Below are positions 50,713-59,219 of a stretch of 64,000 nucleotides of DNA, one piece after another. The stretch is taken from assembly GCA_030762175.1 (NCBI GenBank), contig CM060846.1:303586512-303650511 (forward strand). Direction: 5' to 3'. Numbering within the stretch: position 1 is the stretch's first letter; each line of letters opens with the position of its first letter. The notes under the pieces were generated by a model. It was given only the letters and a program-made list of their open reading frames with translations, had not been told where the DNA came from and searched no databases. The translations under genes and the position numbers were made by a program. The stretch is from Metallyticus violacea. Lineage: Eukaryota; Arthropoda; Insecta; Mantodea; Metallyticidae.

Positions 50713-50733
50713 CTTAAGCCATAATCATCATCA

Positions 50734-50746
50734 TGTTCCAAGGTAC
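50734..50746. repeat. Target-site duplication, 3' side of LINE copy 2
   Basis: TGTTCCAAGGTAC, identical to 44884-44896. Confidence 0.95.
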
Positions 50747-51699
50747 ACCAGATTTTACTGCTCTTATCTTCTATAGGTTTCGCTATTAGTTCCCTTTTAT
50801 TTATGCAATTATTTATATATTTTTTCCGGTAGGTTGAAGTTTACGTGATATTTATTGTTTCTTTATGCCATAACGTTTCCAATAACTTGTTACGATCAAA
50901 AGAATCAAATGATTTTATTAACTTCAGTAATATGTCTACGAACTTGTTATTATTTCCTAGGTCTCTAATGGAGATATTGTACTAATGATTGAAAAATAAA
51001 TACGGAAACTATACTGTGATCTTCTAATGGTAGGTTCGTTTATTATCATTTTCCTATATTAATAGATGTAATTTTTTTTTCAAATTTTGGCCAAAAAGTT
51101 GCTAATTTATTTCTTCCCTTTTGTTGGATTCTCTAATCCCTGCGGTAATGTTTAATCATTGTAGTAATTTGCCATTAACCAAGAAATAATTGATAATGGC
51201 TTTAACGGTTTTAGAGTACATTTTTAAAAGAAAAACAAAGCTCAGTTTGAAAATAAGAAAAACAAGAAATATCACAGAAAAATGGATTCAACTTATACTT
51301 AAAATTGACAAAGATTTGTAGGACAGTGTTGGTAATATTGTGCAAAACTATTTTTACATGTTAGTAACAATTGTGTGGTGAAATAACATTTGCCTTTCTT
51401 TCGTAAGAAATATTAGTACATATAAGCGTTATCTTCTTATAAGTGTTAAAACGATAAACCTGCAGTACCAAAGGTTTGGGTACTAACACTGTGCTTAATA
51501 GCATAACATGAAGAACTTACGGAAACTACAAATGTATTTCTTTTTTATTATTTCATTTGTTTTAAGACATCCTAAACTCTATCACATTAAGATAGTGTCA
51601 GAAATGTTCCTGTAAAGTATATGTTGAAATTTAAGAACTAACGTTTTGGTGTTGACTATTATTATTATTAGTATTATTATTATCATTGCTGTTGATGTT

Positions 51700-51731
<32 letters not shown>

Positions 51732-51924
51732 TATGTGCCGGTATTGTGGATCCAGACTCGTAAGGTTCCTAAACTTAGGCGATTTCCTTCCTTCTGGAGT
51801 GACATGTCAACCAAAGGGAATGGAAATCAAGGTTATTTTTCGTAAGTAAATTTTCACGGGTTGCTTATTGTCACCCAACTTCTCAGGAAGTCCCCACACA
51901 AAAAATTACCAGAATGCCAGTCAT
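50747..51924. other. Unrecognised sequence with one microsatellite
   Basis: No gene is supported. A fragment at 51752-51795 (CAGACTCG, CCTAAACTTAGGC, TTTCCTTCCTT) faintly recalls SINE A but is too short to call. Confidence 0.4.
51657..51732. repeat. (ATT)n / (ATC)n microsatellite
   Basis: An imperfect ATT run followed by about nine pure ATC units. Confidence 0.93.
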
Positions 51925-52190
51925 CCAATTGGTTAAGTTGCTAAAGCTTGGGGAATGTAACATTCTGAGGAATATGTGCTAAATGAATAGAGCACAACAA
52001 TGGTGGTGGGATTCTTCTCCTCACTTAGCGAACCCGGGCATGGGAAGAGTTGGATGCGGGAGATATTTTCCCCAGTTTGTCATCGTGGATGATGCCATCA
52101 GGATCTGGGCTTATTTGCACCAGCATCATTCACTTTGTTCACTATTCGGAAGACCTATTTAGGCGTGTGAAACAGATAATGTTCAAAGAG
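51925..52190 (+). mobile_element. Possible SINE of a fourth family (D)
   Basis: An A-box-like stretch (CCAATTGGTTAAGTTGC) is followed about 85 bp later by a B-box-like GCGAACCCGGGC. A body with TTTTCCCCAGTTTGTCATCG and GGGCTTATTTGCACC follows. This layout resembles tRNA-derived insect SINEs, but only one copy is in the window and no target duplication was seen. Confidence 0.4.
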
Positions 52191-53864
52191 CCAGCTTCAG
52201 ATTCAGTGCAATTCAGTGCATTTTAATTTAATCACAAATTACTATATTAATCTATTTCATTGAACATAAAAATAAATGCGAATAACATTATATTTATGTA
52301 AAATGACAAGCATGAAACATTGAATGATATTTAAATATTTTAAAGTATTCTTAGAAACAAAAGAAAGAGAAAAACCAGGAGTCGTTCTGGAGCAATATGT
52401 ACACAGTAGATCTTTGAGAGCACCTGCATATCCCATCGACTGTAAAATGCATGTTTGTTGAGTTACCAATCCGCAGGATGAGAAAACGCCCGGTATATAT
52501 GAAAACGGATTCTTGCATGGAAGTGGTGTAAGGCATTTCGCAAGAAAAAAGCCTCGCAATCGTGTTCCAGGTAGAAAAATTATTCGCCAATTTGTTAAAA
52601 AACTAAGAGAAATAGGATTTTTCAATGACAAGAAACCGCCGTGTTCTTACGAAAGAAAACTTGCATGAAATACAGGACTTTCCTACGCACATATGAGCAA
52701 TGTATCGTTGCACATATGTGCGTATGAGCATCTCTTAATACCGCAGATTAGTGCTGACATTATCAATTTTAAACACAGCCTCAATTAATGCTTTCAGTAA
52801 AAATGCAAGTATTGAATTAAAAATACCAACTTTACCCGCGGCGGATCATATCTCCCATTTCTTGTTGCAACGACTGCACGTCCCCAATAATAAGCAAATA
52901 ATTTAAAATATTAAATAATTTCCATTCTGCTGTAAATATGAACTAATGTTGATCTTTGCTAGACGCTGCGGTAATGTATGTAATTAGCAAGTACAGAAAG
53001 CAATTGCTTACCTGTTCGTATTAAAAAGGTAATTACACAAACAGGGCATAGTGTGTAAACTAGTTTACAATGATTAGTACTGTATTATGGGTATCTGCTT
53101 TTTAACGCCCGGCTTTGACATGAAAATCAACAGAATGTTGAGGTCAGACAGTGTCATTTTCATGCTTTTATCTCGGTGCTGACATACTGTGGAATATTCT
53201 GCATGGATCTGTTTATTGAAAAACAAGGGAGAGAAACTGTATATGTAACATTGCCGCAAGAAAATGTTGCCGGAGGGCATTTAGATGTGACATTGACGTA
53301 ACAAACAGCGCAGTCACAAAAGCCATTTCACGACGTGAAATGTATGGATATATCTTCGAATCAAGCTGATATACTAGGTTCTGTTTTTATTCCTCATTTT
53401 GCCATGCAGCAATACATGTCATTTCAAAACGTGCAATTCATTCCACCGCTTTGAAAATGCACCCTTTGAATATATCTACCAAAGAGAGAAAGAGAGAAAA
53501 GTGACGGGACAGGCGAGAGAAAGAAAATGTTCAGTATTAAATAAAAATATGTATGTGAAATGCATTTCTAAGCTTCGTTATCCACATCCGTTATCACCTA
53601 GGCGCATCGTTAGGAGTTATTTAGAAATACATATTTCAATTAGCTGATAAACAATGAGTATTTTGCATGTGCGCAATAAAGAAATGAATTTGTCTGAAAA
53701 AAATTTGAAACAGTAGACTCCAGGCGAAACAAGGTTTTATTAGATGTGGATGTAAAACCTCTAAAATTATAATTGATAATATATTTTTTGTTTGCTGTAC
53801 AATATCTCCGCCAATTAATGGATTATCTGATCATGACGCTCAGTTTATATATGAACATGACATA
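52191..53864. other. Unrecognised sequence
   Basis: Two overlapping minus-strand frames at 52257-52631 show no known domain. Nothing else is supported. Confidence 0.4.
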
Positions 53865-53926
53865 CCTGAGCGGCTCAACTTGGTGAGTACGGGGTGTGGC
53901 GACCCCGAGTACCAGAGCTACTCATT
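53865..53926 (+). promoter_or_regulatory. 5' module of the RTE-like relic, related to the I-like LINE 5' end
   Basis: CCTGAGCGGCTCAACTTGG, then GAGTACGGGGTGTGGCGACC, then CCGAGTACC and AGAGCTACTC align with the first 60 bp of both I-like LINE copies (GGGTACGGGGCGTAGCGACC, then CCGAGGAACCCGAGCTGCTC). The GTAC-GGGG and CCCC-GA-GTAC blocks can form a hairpin as in the LINE. Confidence 0.65.
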
Positions 53927-54351
53927 GACTAGTTCACCCTGCCTCCCGAAGACATAAATAAGGCAGCCTAGTCCTTCAGGTTGTGGGTTAAGTGTGGGGC
54001 TGACAACTCCATCTTGTAATAAGTAAACTGTTGCTAAATCTGCACAAAAACCTCGGATAAAAGATGATTTATTGTGGATGACTTGCAACGTTCAAACTGT
54101 TTCGCCTGTAAAATGACAGAGGTGGCAAATGAACTCTTAAAGCATAAATGAGATATTGTGGAAATAAGTTGGAGTGGAAATGAAAGAATGTATAAGCTAC
54201 ACTACACCTTATTGTATATAGGATGAATTAAATCATGGAAAGGTGGAACAAGGTTTTTATTGTTGCAAAGAGAATAAAGAACAATATAATAGAGTTCACC
54301 TGATTGACGAAAGAATGTATAAAATACAATCGAAAGAAAAATTTATAAATA

Positions 54352-54353
<2 letters not shown>

Positions 54354-54425
<72 letters not shown>

Positions 54426-54438
54426 GTGTGTGTGTGTG
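54354..54438. repeat. (TA)n(TG)n microsatellite inside the endonuclease region
   Basis: About 15 TA units then about 25 TG units. It sits where the family normally encodes an Ile/Val-rich strand just before Y-A-P-T-E-E. Confidence 0.97.
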
Positions 54439-54443
54439 CACCT

Positions 54444-54511
54444 ACAGAGGAGCATACGCTGATGACCTGTGATGTTAAACAGCATCCGTAAATGGACAAA
54501 CAGAGGAGCAT
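54444..54511 (+). mobile_element. 5'-truncated SINE B tail (44 bp) with 12-bp target duplication
   Basis: ACAGAGGAGCAT at 54444-54455 is repeated at 54500-54511. Between them lie 44 bp (54456-54499) that match the last part of SINE B: ACGCTGATGACC, GATGTTAAACAGCATCCGTA, then A-rich. Removing the insert restores the endonuclease frame TEEHEELEKEF, so it is a genuine insertion into the LINE. Confidence 0.9.
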
Positions 54512-55073
54512 GAGGAGTTAGAAAAAGAATTTGGAAAGAGAGTGTAGAAAAGTAAGAACTAATGACATATTAAATGACTTTAATTTCAAACTAGAGAAGG
54601 AAAAACACTTAACCAAAGTGACGGGGAAGCCTACATGGCACCCCACTTGCACAGTACCAATTAGAAATAACGTGATACTAACGAGTACGCATTCACTCAT
54701 AACAGTATTCATAAATGAACATGGAAGCTTCCAGGATCAGAAGCTGTAAATAAAATTGGTCATTTATTAACTAATACAATACACTCTTTTCTAATAATGG
54801 ATGTAAGAAGCTTCAGAGAACCAAGATGGGACTCTCACCAATATTTGGTCAAGGTGATACTTAGAGAAAGGTTATAGAAAATTGAAATACACCAGTTTGA
54901 AAATAAGTAATCGGGCCGAGAAAAAAATGAAGACGATAGATGAAAATATAAAAAAATAGCATACATGAAGTCGAATGAAAATGAAATTAAAGATGATGTA
55001 GAGGAAGAATTGGGAAAAATAAAAAGGATAATTAAAGAATAGTAGAATCTAGTATAGGAGCTAAGAAGAGCTT

Positions 55074-55337
55074 TTTTAATACTGTTTAACGCCGACCACT
55101 GAGGCACCACAGGCAGTGGACACTCATGATACATGAGATGAAATGATGTATTGGGAAAGGATTGTTTAAGGAAGGAAACATTCCAGGCCTAAGTTGAGGG
55201 AATTTGTCATTTATGAGGACTGAGGAAAACCTGAAAAAAAACTATATACGGAGGACGGATCTGGTGGGAATCGAACCCCAGACCTACCCCTACCCCTCAC
55301 GAGTCCGGGCCTTAATGACTTCAGCCACCAGTGGCGG
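55074..55337 (-). mobile_element. SINE family A, copy 7, inside the RTE-like relic
   Basis: Reverse-orientation copy with tail TTTTTTAATACTGTTTAACG on the plus strand and head near GGCCACTGGTGGC type ends. The B box is intact (GGTTCGATTCC type). CTACCC is duplicated in the head. The RTE-like coding blocks YLVKVILRERL and QWFDEECKQ lie on either side. Confidence 0.92.
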
Positions 55338-56523
55338 AGAGAAAAAAAGGAGAGAAATGCAGTGGTTTGATGAAGAATGCAAGCAGGCTATAGGTCGCAA
55401 GAATGCAGGTACGACGTAATGTTACAGAGAGAAAACAAGAAGTAATTGTGAAGAATACCGTCAAAGGAGATGAAATAATAACATTTGTGAGAAAAAGAAA
55501 ATAGATCATTGGAGATGAAAAATTCAAGAAATAGAAATATTAAATAAACAGAGTGAAGTAAGGACATTTTACAAAGCAATGAGACTGAACAAAAGAGAAT
55601 ATCTGAACCAAACGATAAAGTGTTTAAATAAGAAAGAGGAAATATTGAGAGAAAGTATATTGGGATGGTGGATTGAATCTTTTGTGGAGTTGTTTATTAC
55701 AGAGGCGAAAATGAACAAGAAATGAAGTGCTGAAGAAAAGAAAACGAGACAGAGAAAGTAGAAGAACCAAATTATTGGAATGAGAAAATAATAATAATCC
55801 AGAATATGAAAAATAATAAACCACCAGGAAAGTATAAAATGACTATCACTTTAGTGTGTTTATTAAATATGGGGGAGACGAAATCGCTAAAGTGATACGC
55901 AGATTGATAATCAAAACATGAGGGGAATAAAAATGCCAGATAGTTGGAAAATGAGTATTATATGCCCCATATATAAAAAAGCAAATACGTATTCATGAAA
56001 AAGTGTAGAGGATTTACAGTACTAAATGTATTATATACACTATTTTCTGGGATACTGATTGCTGGGGATATGCTGGGTGAATACTAGTGTGGATTTAGAG
56101 GAAGAAGGGCATCAGATATTTGTCATACGACAAATAATTGAGAAATTTTCTGAGCATAATATAGATATAGATTTGTATTTTTCATTTATTGATTTTAAAT
56201 ATGCATTTCGCAGTGTTAATAGGGAAGAACTCTCTAAGACTTTGGAAAGATTTGCACTTCACCAAAAAGTTATAGGATTAATTAAAAAGATTTCTATGCA
56301 GACAACATTATTATTGTTGAAAAAGATACAAATTAGTTCATTGATGTTTTTAATTAATTATAAAAAAGCTGATGTAATTGGATTAGAGGTGAATGAACTA
56401 AAAACTAATATGGGGAAATGGTGACAGATAAATTCAAAAGAAAAACGCAAATCTAATAAATGAAGGAAAAAGTTTGAAGAAGTACACATTTAAATACCAA
56501 AGAGCTATTGTAACAGCGACAAC

Positions 56524-56594
<71 letters not shown>
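56524..56594. repeat. (AAC)n(AAT)n microsatellite
   Basis: About 13 AAC units then about 10 AAT units, at the point of the RTE-like frame where YTFKYQRAIVTAT ends. Confidence 0.96.
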
Positions 56595-57010
56595 ATGCAT
56601 AAAGAAAAGAATCCAATTGGAAATGCAGGTTTCAATTGTAAATCTTTACTTGATCAAAAGTAGATTTATTACGAGATGTGCTATAGCTAGAATCTACAAA
56701 ATACTTAAGTCCGGTAGTAACTTACTACAGAGACGTGAACCATGACCGCACCAGATTAACTCTTGAGGCTTTTGAAAGAAAACTGTTAAGAATTTGTGGT
56801 CCAGTTAAGGAAGGAGAAGGATGCACAATAAGACAGGACCAGAAAGAATATTAGATTAACAGAATATAGTAACATTTATAAAGGCACAAAAAATAAGATA
56901 GTTGGGACAAGTTCAAAGAATGGAGGAAAGTAGGATGCCAAAAAATTGTTAAAATGAAGATTTTGCTCATAAGGAAGAAAGAAAAACCCAAAACTGATAT
57001 GGTTAACTAC

Positions 57011-57183
57011 TGTCACGACCAACGTCAGCAAGCCCTGTTAGGACATACTCAGTACTGTGTCTTGGGGTGAAAAATGGGGAAATAGGATGGTAGAACTTTA
57101 TAATAGAAAGTTTCTTCCTCTGCCGTTAGAACTATTTATTGACATATTTTATACTCAGGTGGACCTGATTAGCAATAAGGCTC
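57011..57183. other. Unrecognised sequence after the RTE-like relic
   Basis: Begins TGTCACGACC, which could be read as an LTR start, but no matching end or target duplication was found. Confidence 0.3.
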
Positions 57184-57192
57184 TTCCTTTAC

Positions 57193-57485
57193 CGTCGGTC
57201 CTGGAGGTGTAGAGGTTACCATACTTGCCTCCTAAACCGAAGATCGCGGGTTTGATCCCGGCCAGGACCGATGGATTTTTTCAGGCGAAAAATTCTAAGG
57301 ATGGCTTCCTTCGGAAGGGAAGTAAAGGCGTGGATCCCGTGTCGTACATTTACAACATGAAAAAGAACCTCAAGCCTGAAAAAGGAGACCTCTAAGCAAA
57401 ATTTACTGGCCGTTTCACGTTAAAGAGCGTCCGTAAATAAACCAAATCCAAATAAATAAATAAATAAATAAATAAAATAAAAAGT
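57193..57485 (+). mobile_element. SINE family B, copy 5, lacking the 3' hairpin
   Basis: The head and body are clear (GAGGTGTAGAGGTTACC, B box GGTTTGATCCC). About 45 bp is missing near the end: CGTTTCAC joins directly to GTTAAAGAGCGTCC, so one side of the 3' stem is gone. A 9-bp duplication TTCCTTTAC flanks the copy (57184-57192 and 57486-57494). The tail is an expanded (AAAT)n run. Confidence 0.9.
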
Positions 57486-57494
57486 TTCCTTTAC

Positions 57495-58114
57495 TTTAAA
57501 GAATTTTTGTGCTAAGGCGAAATATGTGCTGATGGCTATTGGTGTTTCAGCAGCTCGGCCGAGTCCCGAGGCAGAGTCGACAAGTCCCTGTGGCCTTGTC
57601 CCTTCTCTCTGGGCCAGGTGCGGTGCATGGATTCTCTAGCTCCTCTCTAGCGTCGTTCTCTAACTTCTCTCTCTAGAGTTGGCCTTATGGCCCGTTTTAA
57701 AAGAAGGTAATAACCGGAAGTGGCAGTACTAACTACACATCCCTTCCTGGGAGAGGTTGATCCGTTTGTTCTTATTCTTACCCTAGATCCCCACAATTTC
57801 AAAAATAAAAATGACGTCATTCAACTATGAATACATATTTTTGCTCTAGGATGCAAAAGTTTAAAAATATGCTTTCCTTAAATTTTCCCGGAATAAAATT
57901 AATAAACGGATTTGTAGAAACTGCACCCATCCCGTTGTCCGTGGTTAGCTGCTTCATTGCCATCTAAGTCCGGTTCGTTAAGAAACATATGATTGGACTT
58001 TATTTCCCTTGCTATGTGCAATAATTCAAAAGAATATTAAATATTTCATCCATGAACTACATTTAACTATTTTCTCTAATGTTGGGAATTTTTGGCCTGA
58101 GCATGTGACATCGG
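57495..58114. other. Unrecognised, partly GC-richer sequence
   Basis: Bases 57540-57790 are noticeably less AT-rich than the surroundings (CTCGGCCGAGTCCCGAGGC) and contain several CTCTCTAG repeats. No coding region or family was recognised. Confidence 0.4.
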
Positions 58115-58247
58115 TATGACAATAGAACTATGGAAAGCGGAATTAGAGGGTGGAAAAGGAAGACCGAAAACAGAGAGCATCAGAGTAAAATAGTGCAGCA
58201 GGCCAAAACCCATCAAGATCTATTGAGCCAATAAAGAAGAAGAAGAT
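58115..58247 (+). mobile_element. 3'-terminal fragment of an RTE-like LINE
   Basis: The last residues of an RTE-like ORF can be read: KAELEGGKGRPKT, then IVQQAKTHQDL in another frame, followed by a stop and a GAAGAAGAAG-type tail. It overlaps in content with the end of the 53.9-kb relic, so it is a separate, 5'-truncated copy or a displaced end. Confidence 0.6.
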
Positions 58248-58481
58248 ATGATCATGAAGAAAATAAAATATTTTAGGAATTCAGGATTACATTCCTCAAA
58301 AATCTTATTAACTTTTCTCAAACCTGGGAACAAGAATCGTGGGAAGATGTGTACTTGACTAAAAATATTGATGATTAATTTAATAAGTATTGTTATATTG
58401 AAAAAAGTAAATATGATTCATGTTTTCCAAATAAATTCAGCATATTCGTAATAAATATACTACTGGCTCATAACAGGATCA

Positions 58482-59036
58482 CCGCCACGGGTGGCCGAGG
58501 TCGTCAGCGGGTGGTCTGGGGTTCGAATCCCGCCAGGACCGTAGTCGGTCCTGGTGGTGTAGTGGTTACCATACCTGCCTCCTATACCCAAGATCGCGGA
58601 TTCGAACCCGGCCAGGACCGATGTATTTTTTCGGGCGTAAAAATCCTAAGTATGGCTTCCTTCGGAAGGGAAATAAAACCGTGGGTCCCGTGTCGTACAT
58701 TTGCGGCACGAAAAAGAACCTCAAGCCTGAAAGAGAGGACTCTGACCAAAATTGTTGGCCGTTTCACGCCCTGATTTGAATGGAACGCTGATGACCTGAG
58801 ATGTTAAAGAGCGTCCATAAATAAAATCCATCAACCGCCAGGACCGTCCTCCCTGACTGAGGTTTTTTCCAAGTTTTCCTCAGTCATCATAAATGGCAAA
58901 TGCCGGGGAGGTAGGCCTGGAACGTTACCTTCCTAAAATAAAAAATATCGTTTACCAATTGATCATTTCATCTCATATATCATCAGGGTCCGCCGCCTTT
59001 AGTGCCTCAGGAGTAAAAACGGGCGTTAACCACTAG
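58482..59036 (+). mobile_element. SINE family A, copy 8, split by SINE B copy 6
   Basis: The left part is 58482-58542 (CACGGGTGGCCGAGGTCGTC, B box GGTTCGAATCC) and the right part 58835-59036 (body and tail GTAAAAACGGGCGTTAACCAC). About 15 bp of the head between the boxes is missing. Rejoining at the duplicated CCGCCAGGACCGT gives a continuous family A sequence. Confidence 0.95.
58543..58834 (+). mobile_element. SINE family B, copy 6, nested in SINE A
   Basis: Full-length and well preserved. The head is TCGGTCCTGGTGGTGTAGTG, the B box is GATTCGAACCC, and the tail is ACGCTGATGACCTGAGATG then AAATAAAATCCATCAA. The target duplication CCGCCAGGACCGT is at 58530-58542 and 58835-58847. The insertion hit just after the B box of the host SINE. 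Confidence 0.97.
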
Positions 59037-59037
59037 T

Positions 59038-59038
<1 letters not shown>

Positions 59039-59075
<37 letters not shown>
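59039..59075. repeat. (TA)n microsatellite
   Basis: About 17 units, immediately after the tail of SINE A copy 8. Confidence 0.96.
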
Positions 59076-59077
<2 letters not shown>

Positions 59078-59219
59078 ATGAATCAAATAGGCAATGATCA
59101 TCGTGTGCAGAAAAGAAAAATATACAACAAAATTAGGTGCAATATTGATGTAAATATAAACATTGTAAAAACTTAATAGTTAATAAGAGCGGTTAAAGCT
59201 CTACTTTTTAAAGAGTGAA

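Larger units (their letters stand above)
44897..50733 (+). mobile_element. I-like LINE, copy 2, full length
   Basis: A 5.8-kb plus-strand copy of the family at 25603-31220, bounded by a perfect 13-bp target duplication and ending in ATAATCATCATCAT. It has a 5' leader (44897-45317), ORF1 (45318-46498), ORF2 (46538-50230) and a longer 3' untranslated region than copy 1. Its 5' end faces that of copy 1 across 13.7 kb. It is inactive: ORF1 has an early stop and has lost two zinc knuckles, and ORF2 has several frameshifts, two nonsense codons and mutated catalytic residues. Confidence 0.95.
53865..57010 (+). pseudogene. Decayed RTE-like non-LTR retrotransposon
   Basis: Endonuclease and reverse transcriptase blocks of the craniofacial-development-protein-2-like/RTE type occur in order in mixed frames. 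At 54090-54190 they include TEVANELLKHK and DIVEISWSGN, and at about 54310-54340 DERMYKIQ. CAPTEE lies next to the TG repeat. NDFNFKLEKEKHLTKVTGK (the DFNAK motif) is at about 54560-54620. DVRSFR and YLVKVILRERL are at about 54800-54880, and QWFDEECKQAIGRKNAG at 55362. FSFIDFKYAFRSVNREEL is at about 56180-56240 (AFD reads AFR), followed by a FYADN box (FADD type) almost directly after LIKK, so about 200 bp of RT is deleted. The C-terminal LEAFERKLLRICGPVKE and GQVQRMEESRMPK types are at 56760-56940. Many stops and frameshifts occur. It is interrupted by a SINE A, a 44-bp SINE B tail and two microsatellites. The exact clade is inference. Confidence 0.85.

Noticed and set aside
51752..51795. SINE A fragment after the ATC microsatellite
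   Set aside because: Only about 40 bp of broken similarity (CAGACTCG, CCTAAACTTAGGC, CTTCCTT), too little to call.
57011..57800. Solo LTR beginning TGTCACGACC and ending near ATCCCCACA
   Set aside because: No matching short inverted ends, no target duplication and no second copy in the window; a SINE B inside complicates the reading.
58544..58620. tRNA gene suggested by good A and B boxes
   Set aside because: The same tRNA-like head is found at several loci, always followed by the same SINE body. The clover-leaf is incomplete, so it is a SINE promoter and not a tRNA gene. The same holds for the SINE A and C heads.
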